DNA from: Thinopyrum elongatum
Lineage: Eukaryota; Streptophyta; Magnoliopsida; Poales; Poaceae
NCBI GenBank assembly: GCA_011799875.1
Contig: CM022300.1
Coordinates: 168,905,837 to 168,969,836, forward strand
DNA: 64,000 bases
Direction of reading: 5' to 3'
Below the pieces are notes generated by a model. That model ran no database searches. It saw nothing but the letters and a program-made list of their open reading frames with translations, and was not told the origin of the DNA. A program made the translations under genes and the position numbers. How positions within the stretch are numbered: position 1 is the first letter of the stretch; each line of letters opens with the position of its first letter. Shown here one piece after another: positions 55,074 to 63,990 of the stretch.

Positions 55074-55672
55074 TCATCCGGAGTCGGATCCGTCGTCATC
55101 GCTGTCACTGTCCTCCTCGTCGTTGTCGCTCGAGGAGGAGCTTTCGCCATCGGTCGAGCTCTCCGCGCAGCACCCTAAGCGAGCACCCGAGCGTACGAAG
55201 ACCTTGACGGAGAGCAGGGTGGCGTCCATTAACTTGAAATGGAGGATGTTCCCGGCCGCCAAGCTATGGGCACGAGCAAAAGTCTTCCAACCATGCCAGA
55301 GAAGCATGACATGAGGAGCGGGGAACTCTACGTCTGCCCGCATGCTACCATTACAACAGCCTCTCATGTGCAGCCTCAACCCCGGCGGCTGCTCGATCTC
55401 CATCACCCTTGCGAATGGAGTAGGAGGCCGAAGGCGGCTGCGCGGGGGTCCTCGCAGCTTGACGATGAACTCCAGCGGCTGGTTCCCAACGTGCCCTTCA
55501 TTAGGATCTTGAGCAGCAGGAGGAGGTGCGATCAAAGCCCCACCTCGTCCTCTCCTGCCTCCCCTCACGGCGGGCTCCGCTTCCGCGTCCCCAAGGGGAA
55601 GAGGGTGGCGCTGTCGAGCAGATCCCTCATTGCCAATGCTGGAGTACCGCTGCGCCCTCTTCCCCTCACCAT
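55074..55672 (-). pseudogene. Antisense B3-like DNA-binding protein gene of Tat-7
   Basis: Minus strand. The likely start is the ATG 55672 (MVRGRGRSGTPALAMRD, basic), followed by a frameshift into the main frame. The B3-like region reads LEFIVKLRGPPRSRLRPPTP, FARVMEIEQPPGLRLHMRGC, ADVEFPAPHVMLLWHGWKTF, ARAHSLAAGNILHFKLMDAT and LLSVKVFVRSGARLGCCAES. The C-terminal tail is a strongly acidic Ser/Asp run. It is more diverged than the Tat-2 and Tat-8 copies but keeps the GW, the hydrophobic strands and the LGCC motif just after the domain shared with Tat-2. It ends at 55074. Same slot and strand in an element with a different LTR. Whether an intron or second exon lies downstream could not be decided. 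Confidence 0.6.
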
Positions 55673-55741
55673 GATGAAGGAGCAATGTCAGAAGAAAGAA
55701 GGAGGAGATGGGTGTGAGCCAGCACCTCGCCCGCGTCCCCT

Positions 55742-55747
55742 TTTATA
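55742..55747 (-). promoter_or_regulatory. TATA box of the Tat-7 antisense gene
   Basis: TATAAA within GCCTATAAAAGGGG on the minus strand, about 75 bp upstream of the ATG 55672. Confidence 0.6.
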
Positions 55748-55759
55748 GGCAAACAGGGC

Positions 55760-56200
55760 CGGGGGCTGGCTCGTCACTCAGGGGAGGCAACCGCCCCTCT
55801 CTGCCAATCCGGCTGCCCCGCACCATCAGCAACCCGTGGAATCAAGGCCGACCCCCTGCGCCAATCCATGGTGCCTAGCTTTCTGCCATGACACTCATTT
55901 CCGCGCTCCCCGCGTCTGCCACCAACCCTGTGCAATGCATGCAGCATACGTCGCGAAAACACCAAAAGCGGAGAAGCTAGTGGAATGGCAGTTACCGCCC
56001 CGTGAATGTGGGACATGGGTAGCCCATGGATCGTGGCTTGCAGCTCCCTCATAATGTCTTACACGACGCACGGAAAAACCAGAAACTGACTCAAGCACAG
56101 GTTAATGAAGAAGCAAAGAAGATCTCAAAGGATTAGCTACCACAACCCCCTCGCCTGTGTACTAGACAAGGTCTACCCCAACGACGCTCGGCAGCGCGTT
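55760..56200. other. Upstream region of Tat-7 antisense gene
   Basis: It would hold the promoter region of the antisense gene. Beyond the TATA box at 55742-55747 I see no motif I can support. Confidence 0.4.
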
Positions 56201-56221
56201 CGGGCCCGGCCCGGGGGCTCC
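56201..56221 (+). other. Polypurine tract of Tat-7
   Basis: GGGCCCGGCCCGGGGGCTCC before the right LTR, similar in form to the tract of Tat-8. Confidence 0.65.
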
Positions 56222-57112
56222 TTTTAGTGCAACAAACCCCAGGCGCGTGTTGCCCGGACTGTACACAGGCTCAAGAGCAAGGTTGCAACATCCAAGAAAA
56301 GACCAAGCCGAAGAGATAGCACTTTGAGATATCAAAAGGCATATCAAGAAGACCAAGACCCACCAAGTGAGCAAGATATCACTAAGAAAAAACCTCCCTT
56401 GCCGAGCAAGCGAGCTTGGCGGGGTCGAGGACGCCCAAAGGACAAGTCTCAAGACTCCCCCGGCAAGCCTGCCGGGGATGCCGAGGGCGGACTATCCCGC
56501 CAATGTGCCACCGCTCCACCTCACAGCAACTCAAGTCACCTATCGGTGCGGTGTCAAGCTCCCAAGTGATTAAGTGGTTGTTATTTGGCACGTGGCGGCC
56601 ATTTGCGATGAAGATCACCCCTAAGTGACATGCGAGAAGGTGGATGAATGGCGTGACAAGGCTGCCGGGCTACACCCACGGTATGACACTAAGCGGTGAA
56701 TTTAATGCGCCTTGTCCTTTCTGCAGAGTTAGGTATGATAGCATTGTTTGCTATCCAATCAGTATGTAATGACTGATTTGCCATTGTGGTGACCCCTTGA
56801 CCTATAAAAGGAGGGTCGTGGCAACCTTAGAAAGGATTCGGACCCCCGTACACTCATACGCGCGTAGCTGCTCTTGTCCCAAGGCGACCTTGCTGGGCTA
56901 GAGCATTGCGTCTCCACCACGGTCCTTTCATCAATCCACCAATGTAGGAGTAGGGTTTTACGCCTCGCGGCGGCCCGAACCTGGGTAAAAACTGCTCGTG
57001 CCATCCCTGCCGTGCTGCTCTACGCTCTCCGCTCTTTGTGCAATGTGCTCTTCCCCCTTGCTGAACCACAAGGGGCCGATGGTCCCATAGGTGGCCATGT
57101 TATACCACGACA
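56222..57112 (+). repeat. Right (3') LTR of Tat-7
   Basis: 891 bp, TTTTAGTGCAACAAACCCC (start TG mutated) to CCACGACA. TATAAAAG lies at 56803-56810 and the hairpin box at 56941-56990 (stem CGCC/GGCG, loop TCGC). It keeps the uninterrupted target site of Tat-8 (GACACTAAGCG). Confidence 0.9.
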
Positions 57113-57117
57113 CCCCG

Positions 57118-57120
57118 ACA
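57118..57120 (-). repeat. Last three bases of the Tat-5 right LTR
   Basis: ACA completes the LTR truncated at 40990 (compare CCCGACA at 17961-17967). The target copy GGCAG of Tat-5 follows. Confidence 0.75.
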
Positions 57121-57125
57121 GGCAG

Positions 57126-58197
57126 CATCTACCGTCAAGGCACCTGCTCCTGCCAGCAAAGCTCCTGGGGGAGGAAAGAAGAAGAAGACCGGCAAGACCT
57201 CTGACAAGGAATCCGAGAACCACACCTCTTCGGAGTGTAGTGCACCCACTGAGGACATACCAGAGAGTTCTACCAACAAGAGCAAGAAGACCAAGTCCTC
57301 ACCACCTGTTACGAAGCAAGTCTCTGCAAGGGAGGATGGCAAATAGGAAAGTGCACTCGTTACCTTCTTGTAGGGGAATATTGATGTGTTTGCATGGCAA
57401 CCATCAAATATCCCCGGCGTTCCCAGGGAGATGATTGAGCACCACCTTGCTGTTTGTCCTGATGCGAGACCTATCAAGCAGAAGGTCTAGAAGTAGGCTT
57501 TGGAGTGGCAAGAGTTCATCGCCCAAGAAATCCAAAAACTAGATGCAACAGATTTGGTCAGAGGAGTGCTACACCCAACTTGGCTAGCAAACTCAGTGGT
57601 CTTTCGCAAGGGAAATGGGAAGTGGAGGCTTTTTATTGACTTCACTGATATAAACAAAGCATGCCCAAAGGACCCCTTTCCCTTGCCGCAAATTGATCAG
57701 ATTGTGCACTCCACTGCCGGCTGCGACCTGCTCTCTTTTCTTGATGTCTACTCGGGTTATCATGAGTTCTTCATGGCCAAGGAAGATGAGGAGAAGATGA
57801 TGTTCATTACCCCATATGGTATGTACTGCTTTCTACACATGCCTATCAGATTAAAGAGTACCGGAGCAACATTTGCAAGGGCTGTGCAAATTGGTTTTGG
57901 TTCCAAACTACACAAAAATGTGGAAGCCTACATCAATGATATAGTGGTCAAAACTAGGCACAAGGATCGCAGATCCAAGATCTAGAAGAGACATTTGCAA
58001 ATTTGTGCAAGATCAACTTGTAGCTCAACCCTGAGAAGAGTGTGATTAGCGTCCTGTCTCGCAAGCTTCTCGGGTTCCTTGTATCTCAATATGGAGTTGA
58101 ATCCAACCCCGACAAGATCAAGGCGATTGAGCAATTGGAGGAACCAAAGTGTGTCAAGGACGTAAGGCGTCTTGCTTGTTGTGTAGCAGCTTTAATG
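57126..58197 (+). pseudogene. Protease tail and reverse transcriptase of Tat-4
   Basis: It continues Tat-4 from 17030. STVKAPAPASKAPGGGKKKK is a Lys-rich linker, then ESALVTFL and NIDVFAWQPSNIPGVPREMI. The RT at 57500-57985 is open: TWLANSVVFRKGNGKWRLFI, DFTDINKACPKDPFPLPQID, SFLDVYSGYHEFFMAKEDEE and IRLKSTGATFARAVQIGF. The catalytic box is YIND (57929-57940) in place of YxDD, so one metal-binding Asp is lost. After a frameshift SRKLLGFLVSQYGVESNPDK and VKDVRRLACCVAAL follow, and Tat-9 then cuts the gene at 58197. Upstream, KV-stop-K-stop-ALEWQEF shows further stops. Confidence 0.85.
58193..58197. repeat. Presumed target site of Tat-9 (left copy)
   Basis: TAATG precedes the LTR of Tat-9 within the RT gene of Tat-4. 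The right copy would lie beyond the window. Confidence 0.4.
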
Positions 58198-59100
58198 TGT
58201 CGGCGTTCTGGGAACCAGGGTACCCAGACTTGCCTGCCTACGGCCCATCGCGTGGCTCCATCAACGACCTGGTACGGCCCATCTTCAGCACCAACAAATC
58301 AAGACCCTCGTGAGGGGCCAAGCCTCGCGAGGCGGACGACACCAAGACCTCCACGAGGAGTGGCCTCCTCAGGCTGGCTCCCGAGGAGCAGAGATCTCTA
58401 TGCAAACCCTCACCTCGTGAGGTTTGGGTGGCGCAAGCCATGACGACCAAGGCCAGGCGGGCGCCAGCGGGCGCATTGTACCAGTTTCCTCTTTGGTGCT
58501 AAAGAGGCAAGCACAGGCGCGGAGTCCCGAGGAATCAGCCAAAGGTTTCCATTCCCGTGCAACAAGACCAAGACCGCCAGGACAGCAGGATGGAGGTCAT
58601 CACCAAGCCCACCATGGCGTCACAGCTAGAGGCTTTCGTAGGCGAAGACTACTTTTGTCAGGATAGCATGTACTAGTTGTCTCCCTTCGAATTTGGCCAT
58701 TGTGGGATCCCTTCCCACATTTCATTTGGGAAGAGGACCAAGGCCACTATAAATAAGACTTAGCCACCACCGTAGAGAGGTATCCGACCCCCGGACAGAT
58801 CATTTAGATCACCCTCACTCCAGCAGCTCCTTCGAGCTCAAGAACACCCCTCCTCCAGAGGCTGTTCGCCACTGTACTAGTTCATCCTCGGCCCCTTGAG
58901 GCCAATCCACCACAAAGCAGGAGTAGGGTTTTACACCGCGAGGTGGCCCGAACCTGGGTAAACTACTGTGTCTCTTTTCCTTACAGTTCGTCGAGATAGG
59001 CTGTGAGATTAGCGAGTAGGCAGACTGGGGAGGACGAGTTCTTCACACGCAGCCCAGATGTTGGAACCTCTCAAGGGTTTGCGGAACCCGAAATCCGACA
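58198..59100 (+). repeat. 5' LTR of Tat-9
   Basis: 903 bp, TGTCGGCGTTCTGGG to CCGACA. TATAAATA lies at 58748-58755. The hairpin box lies at 58913-58966 (stem CACC/GGTG, loop GCGA). One of two CTCGCGAG dyads has decayed to CTCGTGAG. Confidence 0.9.
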
Positions 59101-59120
59101 TTTGGCGCGCCAGGTAGGGG
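59101..59120 (+). other. Primer-binding site of Tat-9
   Basis: TTTGGCGCGCCAGGTAGGGG is intact and identical to that of Tat-8. Confidence 0.9.
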
Positions 59121-59172
59121 TGCGTCAGAGACTCTCTTCTACCAGCAGATTCGCCACCACCCAGCAATTCTC

Positions 59173-60171
59173 ATGGCCGACGCCCCGAGGGCTCATGTTG
59201 AGCACTGGGTTGTTTGGCCTGCCCGAGCAGTGCCGTTAGCCCAATAGGATCTCCACTCCGCGCTCCTCGCAGCCCGCTCGCCGCCCGGCGCTATCGGTCG
59301 CGGGCCGTGGGGGCCGCCATCCCCCGCCCTCGCACCATGCCGCAACCGCGCCACCACGTGATCTTCGAGCTACGCCTCGGCGATGGTGCCACACTCTCGC
59401 CGGGAGCAGGCGAACATGCAAGCCGCACTCATCGTGGCACGGGAGCTGCTACGGTGCAGGTTGGCGGAAGGCGGCCGCGATGCCCTGCTGGAGCGGGTCG
59501 CCGAGCTGCTTGACGCCGCCTGTAGGGGCGCGGCAACTTTCTGCACCCTGCCCACAACGCAGGCTATGACAGGGGCGCGCGGGGGCCCCCGTCACGCCCA
59601 CGCGCCCCTCCCCGGAGCACCTGAGAGACCTAGCGGCGCCAACCCGACCTGCAGCACTGATCGTCCTTTCCCGACCACGCTACCCCCGGGCGAGGCGAGC
59701 TCGGGCGGTCCTTCCTGGGGCCGCACCGGGGCGCCACCCTACAGACATCAGAACCTGGCACCGAGCCTGGTGATCAGCAACATGGGGCACCCAGACGACG
59801 ACCCTGGTGCGGCAGTCCCAGACGCTTACGTGCCCCCCATGATGGATCTACAGTGCGCGTCAAGAGAATGCCCCGCCAGGTTCTCCTCATCAGGCTGGGC
59901 ATCGGGGGCACATGAAGCCGAGGCTCTCCGCGAGCCGCCCCAGAACTTCACCGACACCTTCAACGACAACAGCCACTGGGTACAGCCGATATCTCAGGAG
60001 CACGCTTATGCTAACCATGGACCGCAGGTGAACCAAGCCACAACAGCGGTCAGGGACCCCAGGGCGATGGCCCCGCTGCCATCGGGCGAAGTACACTGGG
60101 GGCTGCGCGGGGGGAGCCCGGGGCCAGGGCCTCCCCCGCACAGCATGGAGCAAGGTGCTGCACGGAGGTAG
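59173..60171 (+). pseudogene. gag: Truncated gag of Tat-9
   Basis: It starts at the ATG 59173 (MADAPRAHVEHWVV), homologous to the Tat-8 gag start. After a stop and frameshift the frame 59383-60171 (262 codons) reads ANMQAALIVARELLRCRLAE and DALLERVAELLDAA, parallel to ANVQATLLMARELLHY and IAELVSAA in Tat-8. It then enters a Pro/Gly/Ala-rich region unlike the Tat-8 gag and ends at 60171 without the capsid domain (no RYDG, MANWFP or PGETL blocks). The remaining N-terminal helix may be kept for RNA packaging signals in the DNA itself. Protein function is doubtful. Confidence 0.7.
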
Positions 60172-61236
60172 GTCCTCTGCCGGGGAAGGCGCTGGCGAGC
60201 CCTTCCCCCCGGCGGAGGGCCTGTGATCGCCGAGGGCACCGCTAGCGTCCCCCTTGCCCCTTGGTCTCGTCCTGGTTTCTAGACGCCCCAACGGTGGTCG
60301 GGGAGGCGCAAGGCGGGGCCCTCATCAGGCGACGTGAAGCAAGGCCCCGCGCCTATGAAGGTCTCCGCCCGTGACACTCTCACGTAATAATGAGTGGGGC
60401 TATACACGCCCCGGAGTCTCCTGAGTGCCACCCTCGGGCCTCACGGGGGCTCCCACCCACGTCCAAGTGGAAGCACCATGCTCCGCGCTGGCCATCGACA
60501 CTATCCCCCAATGACTATGCCCACGCCTAGTGGAAGCACTTAGCTCCGCGATGGTGAGAAGACAAGAAGACTAGCTAGGTGCCGGACACGGCCATTTGAT
60601 TCCGCCTTTCTTTCTGTAACTCATCTTGCCGCCTTTTGGAGTGAGATTTGGAATTTCGTGTGTTTATCAAAAGAAAAACGGGGGGAATTTTCTCTTGTCT
60701 CGTGGCAATTTCTTGCTTTCTGGTTTGTGTTTTGAGAGTAAGGCTCGCGCCTGCTACCCCGCCCCCCCCCCGCTCGCGGGGCGCTCGTGAGGTATGCGCG
60801 CGTCCAAGCACACCCGGGCTGGCTCCAGAGCTGCCAAGGCCCCCCCAGGGGGCTAGAGTGCGATCACCGCAGGATCGTCGCGCACACACCTTGCCGTGAT
60901 CCGACAAGCGACTCCTCGCGAGGACCTCTTGGGCGGGCCAGTAGGCTCCCCGGGAGATTTAAAACCTCGCGAGCCCCGGCGGGCTCGCCTCAGGAGGAAG
61001 GCGCGTCCGCGACCTCAAGACTCGCTCAAGACCTACGGAGCCAAGATAAGTTGAAACAACTACCCCGCTCGGGAGCCCGCGGGCTCGCGGCGGCATATTC
61101 CAAATCCTATTTTTAAAAGGCATATCATCATTTCATAGATCATAAGGGCCCCCCCCCTTCAAAAATGCTTTTACGCCCCGCAGGGCTGTGCCCGAAGGTT
61201 TTTTGCATGCAGATTAAGGCAAAGGGAAAGGCAGGC
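60172..61236. other. Non-coding spacer of Tat-9
   Basis: GC-rich, with poly-C runs near 60765 and 61148 and CTCGCGAG dyads near 60915 and 60967. No gene is supported. Confidence 0.6.
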
Positions 61237-63990
61237 CTAGCTAGAGGCACTGCCTTCAGCGCCGTCCTCGCCACCTTCATCCGCACCACCTGCACTGTCA
61301 CTGGCATCGTCTTCATCATCGTCATCCGCATCGCCTTCTTCGGCCGCGATCACGGCCGTGTCTTCCTCAGGAGCAAACTCTGCGATCAGGTCATCGACAT
61401 GGTCATCCACCCATTCCGCTAGATTGCCCTGGATGACTCGGCGAACGGGGGCTATTGCAGCGTCGAAATCAAAATGGAGGTCAAGGCTCTGGAGGTGACT
61501 AAAGACGTGTGAGAACACGCGCCCCAGGAGGCCTCGGCTTCTCTCTGCAACGAGCTCATGAGCCCTCACTGCCCGGTCCTCCAGGCGGGTCACGATCAGG
61601 GTGAAGAAGTAGAGGTGGCTGGCTACGTTGTCCTCATGCGGGTGTGGGATGCTCTCCTCGCAGATCGTGCCCAAAGCCTGGTTGCCCCTCACCCTGAGGT
61701 CCTGGAGCATCGAGGAGTGCTCACGCTGCATCGTCCGGCGGTGGTTTTCTTCGTCCGCGGTCTTCTCTGCGAGGGACGTGACGGCCGCGACTTGCTGCTG
61801 GAGTGAGAACAGCTCGGCGCGGGTGGAAGCCAAGTCGGCCTGGGCTGAAGCCTGAGCCTCCTTGGCTGCCCTCTCTCGCCCCTCCGCCGCGGCCAGCTTT
61901 GTCCTGAGGGCGGTGGTCCTGCCCTCGAGCTCGGCCTGCTTCAGTTCGAGGCGGGTCTTTAGGAGCTCCAGCTCCCGGCGGTGCTCATCAGCAAGAGCAG
62001 CTCGGATCTTCGCCACCTTCTGATCAACCTCCTGCTGGATCTTGGCCTCCCGAGCGGCAACGGCGTCCTCAGCCATGGCCGTCTGGCACTCCCTCACCTC
62101 CAGTCGGTCGAGCTCCAGATTGTGCTCCAAGATCTCAAGCGCCAGCGCCTCCTCGCGCTCCTGGACTTCCTTCTCGTCAGAAGGGGCCTTGCTCGGTGGT
62201 GCCACTAGGGCAGCCCTGCGCGCCTGGATTTGCCGCTCAAGGATGGCGTTTGAAGCTTGAAGCTCCCGCTCTCGCTCCTCGGCTGCCTCACGACGGCAGT
62301 CGGCGGCCCTGGCTTCCTCCAGAGCACAGGCATGAGCCTCGCGAGAAGCCGCGAGGGATACTGCGGCGCTTGCGCTGGCGCGCTCATGCTGAAGATGCCC
62401 GAGGTTGATGGCGACCTTCAACTGGTGCCACTCGCGCGCCAAGCGAAGGCCTTCTGCCTCGAGGCGGGCATCAACATCGACAAGCTCTCCCCCGAGCCAA
62501 ATCAGGGCCCCCATCGCCTCCTGGAAGAGGTCACGGCAGACGAAGCTGCGCCAGCACGCGGCTAGGCCCATCTTCCACGCCGGAGGCTGCCGGGGAGGCG
62601 CGATGTGGCTCGCCCAGCTTTCCCGAGGGGCCGTCCGCCGGTGTTTCCCCAGCCACTCCCCGGGTCTCAGCGAAGGTGCTGGGTGGCACAGCCTCGTCGT
62701 TCAAAGATGAAGCTGGCGCGGGGGCTGCCCAACCACCGACGACGATCAACAGGGGAGCCCTCAGCACAGCCCCTGCGCCCCAGGGGAGGCCGCGAGAGAA
62801 GGACTCCGGGAGCACAGGATCGCGGCCTCCTGGCGGTGCATCGGCCTCACGGACTGGCCCCGTGCCTCGCGAGGGTGTTTGGCGCGAGGAGCTCGGAGTC
62901 ATGAGCGGACCAAGGGCCTCCGGAGGTCGCTCCCCAGGAGGCTTCACCGCCGTAGCCGAGGGAATCCTGAGGACCCAGAGTTAGGGAAGGATGCGACACA
63001 AGGGAAATCATAAAGGTAAGGTGCTTACCCATCTACGGCTATGTACTTCCTCTGTTTCAGTGGCCGATAGGTGTCGCCACTGTAGCTCGGGAGCCCCTTC
63101 CTCTTGCGGAGTGCTCCAAGGTTCTGGCGAAGCAAGCCGAAGGTTGGAGCATCACCCTTGGCAGCCGGGCCACATGTAGCTACCTCAGGAGCACTTGCGG
63201 GGGCTTCCGGGGTAGCCGCCTCCGGAGCATCGGGCCACACCAACTCTCCAGCAACCACCTCGGGAGCGCTCATCAGAGCCTCGGGAGCGGTCACCTCGGG
63301 AGCTCGCCTCAGGAATACCTGGTGGTTTCGCCCCCCTGCATCCACGCCCGGGGCGCGCACCACAGGATCGGCAAGGACAGGAAGCACCAAGATGGGATTC
63401 TCGCGGGGCCCATCAAGGCCCTACGGGCGCAGCCCCCACTCGTCAAAGGGGGGCATCTGCCTCACGAAGTCCTCCTTGTTTGAGCATTGGTACAAGAGGC
63501 AGCACTCCTCCGAAAAGCGCGGCCGGCACTGGGTCGCCCGTCAGGAGCTCAAGCATCATGCGCAGAATCTTGGAAGGAAGAGAAGGCACATAGAGCCTCA
63601 TACGGTCCTTGCTGCCGGTGAAGGCCCACATTGGGCGAGAATTGCGCTGGAGCGGGGCAATGCGCCACCGAACGACCTCACTCACCACCATCAGCATCGT
63701 CACCCCGACCTTCTTCAACCTGGTCAACCTGGACCAAACATGGGCGAGCCGACCGTCGGCGAGCCTCACGTGCCCCCAGCCGGAGCTGGGCACCGCCGGC
63801 GCTCGCGGGAGCAGAAGCAAGGAGTTGCGCACGCCGACATCCACGAACACTCACTGCTTCCGGAATCCCCTCGCGTCCGGGCGGAGTGTGAAGTCGATGC
63901 CCGACCCAGCTGTTGCCGCCACGACCTGGAAGGCCACGCACCCCGAGCACTGGCGGTCATCGACCATCTGGAGCTAGGCGACAGACGGGG
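61237..63990 (-). pseudogene. Antisense PF04195-like coiled-coil gene of Tat-9
   Basis: Minus strand, entering from beyond the window. 63850-63443 reads RPMWAFTGSKDRMRLYVPSL, following ATAGSGIDFTLRP, which matches the N-terminal globular region of the PF04195-type family. 63390-63025 is a Pro/Glu/Ala-repeat exon ending at a plausible donor (GATGGGTAAGC), with an acceptor (GTCCTCAG) near 62970. 62947-62531 is a low-complexity linker. 62571-61237 is open for 444 codons: a coiled coil (for example EAEGLRLAREWHQLKVAINL, ERERELQASNAILERQIQAR and KAQASAQADLASTRAELFSL-like text), a globular segment (RRVIQGNLAEWVDDHVDDLI), and an Asp/Glu-rich end. It is the same kind of gene as in Tat-1 and Tat-5. 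At least one stop and frame shifts are present upstream, but the 444-codon C-terminal part is intact. Confidence 0.75.

Larger units (their letters stand above)
40991..57112 (+). mobile_element. Tat-7: Ty3/gypsy element lacking RT, with antisense B3-like gene
   Basis: Left LTR 40991-41486 plus 48760 to about 49158 (split by Tat-8), right LTR 56222-57112. Order: gag, protease, archaeal-like RNase H, integrase, spacer, antisense B3-like gene, PPT. The RT and first RNase H are deleted and the primer site is partly deleted. It sits in the 5' LTR of Tat-5. Gag and protease resemble those of Tat-4. Confidence 0.9.
17031..57120 (-). mobile_element. Tat-5: minus-strand Ty3/gypsy (Tat) element with full pol
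   Basis: Read on the minus strand: 5' LTR (40990-40085), PBS, gag, protease, RT, RNase H, a second archaeal-like RNase H, integrase (to about 33850), spacer, an opposite-strand PF04195-like gene (18648-22127 plus 32482-32880), PPT, 3' LTR (17967-17031). LARD-6 splits the extra gene, and Tat-7 sits 3 bp inside the outer end of the 5' LTR. Its own sequence totals about 13.6 kb. The dual RNase H and the antisense gene downstream of integrase are hallmarks of the Tat lineage. Confidence 0.9.
13564..58197 (+). mobile_element. Tat-4: Ty3/gypsy element split by Tat-5 and Tat-9
   Basis: Its own sequence in the window is 13564-17030 and 57126-58197. Order: LTR, PBS, gag (from 14520), protease (to 17030, resuming at 57126), RT (to 58197). 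After removing Tat-5 and one copy of its target duplication, the protease frame runs on through QEAVA into STVKAPAPAS. The rest of pol and the 3' LTR lie beyond 64000, past Tat-9. It is related to Tat-7: both begin Gag with MAPKKK and share protease and RT style. Confidence 0.85.

Noticed and set aside
59020..59300. tRNA or small RNA gene near the PBS sequences
   Set aside because: The TGGCGC motifs are only short complements to a tRNA 3' end. No cloverleaf or Pol III boxes were found.
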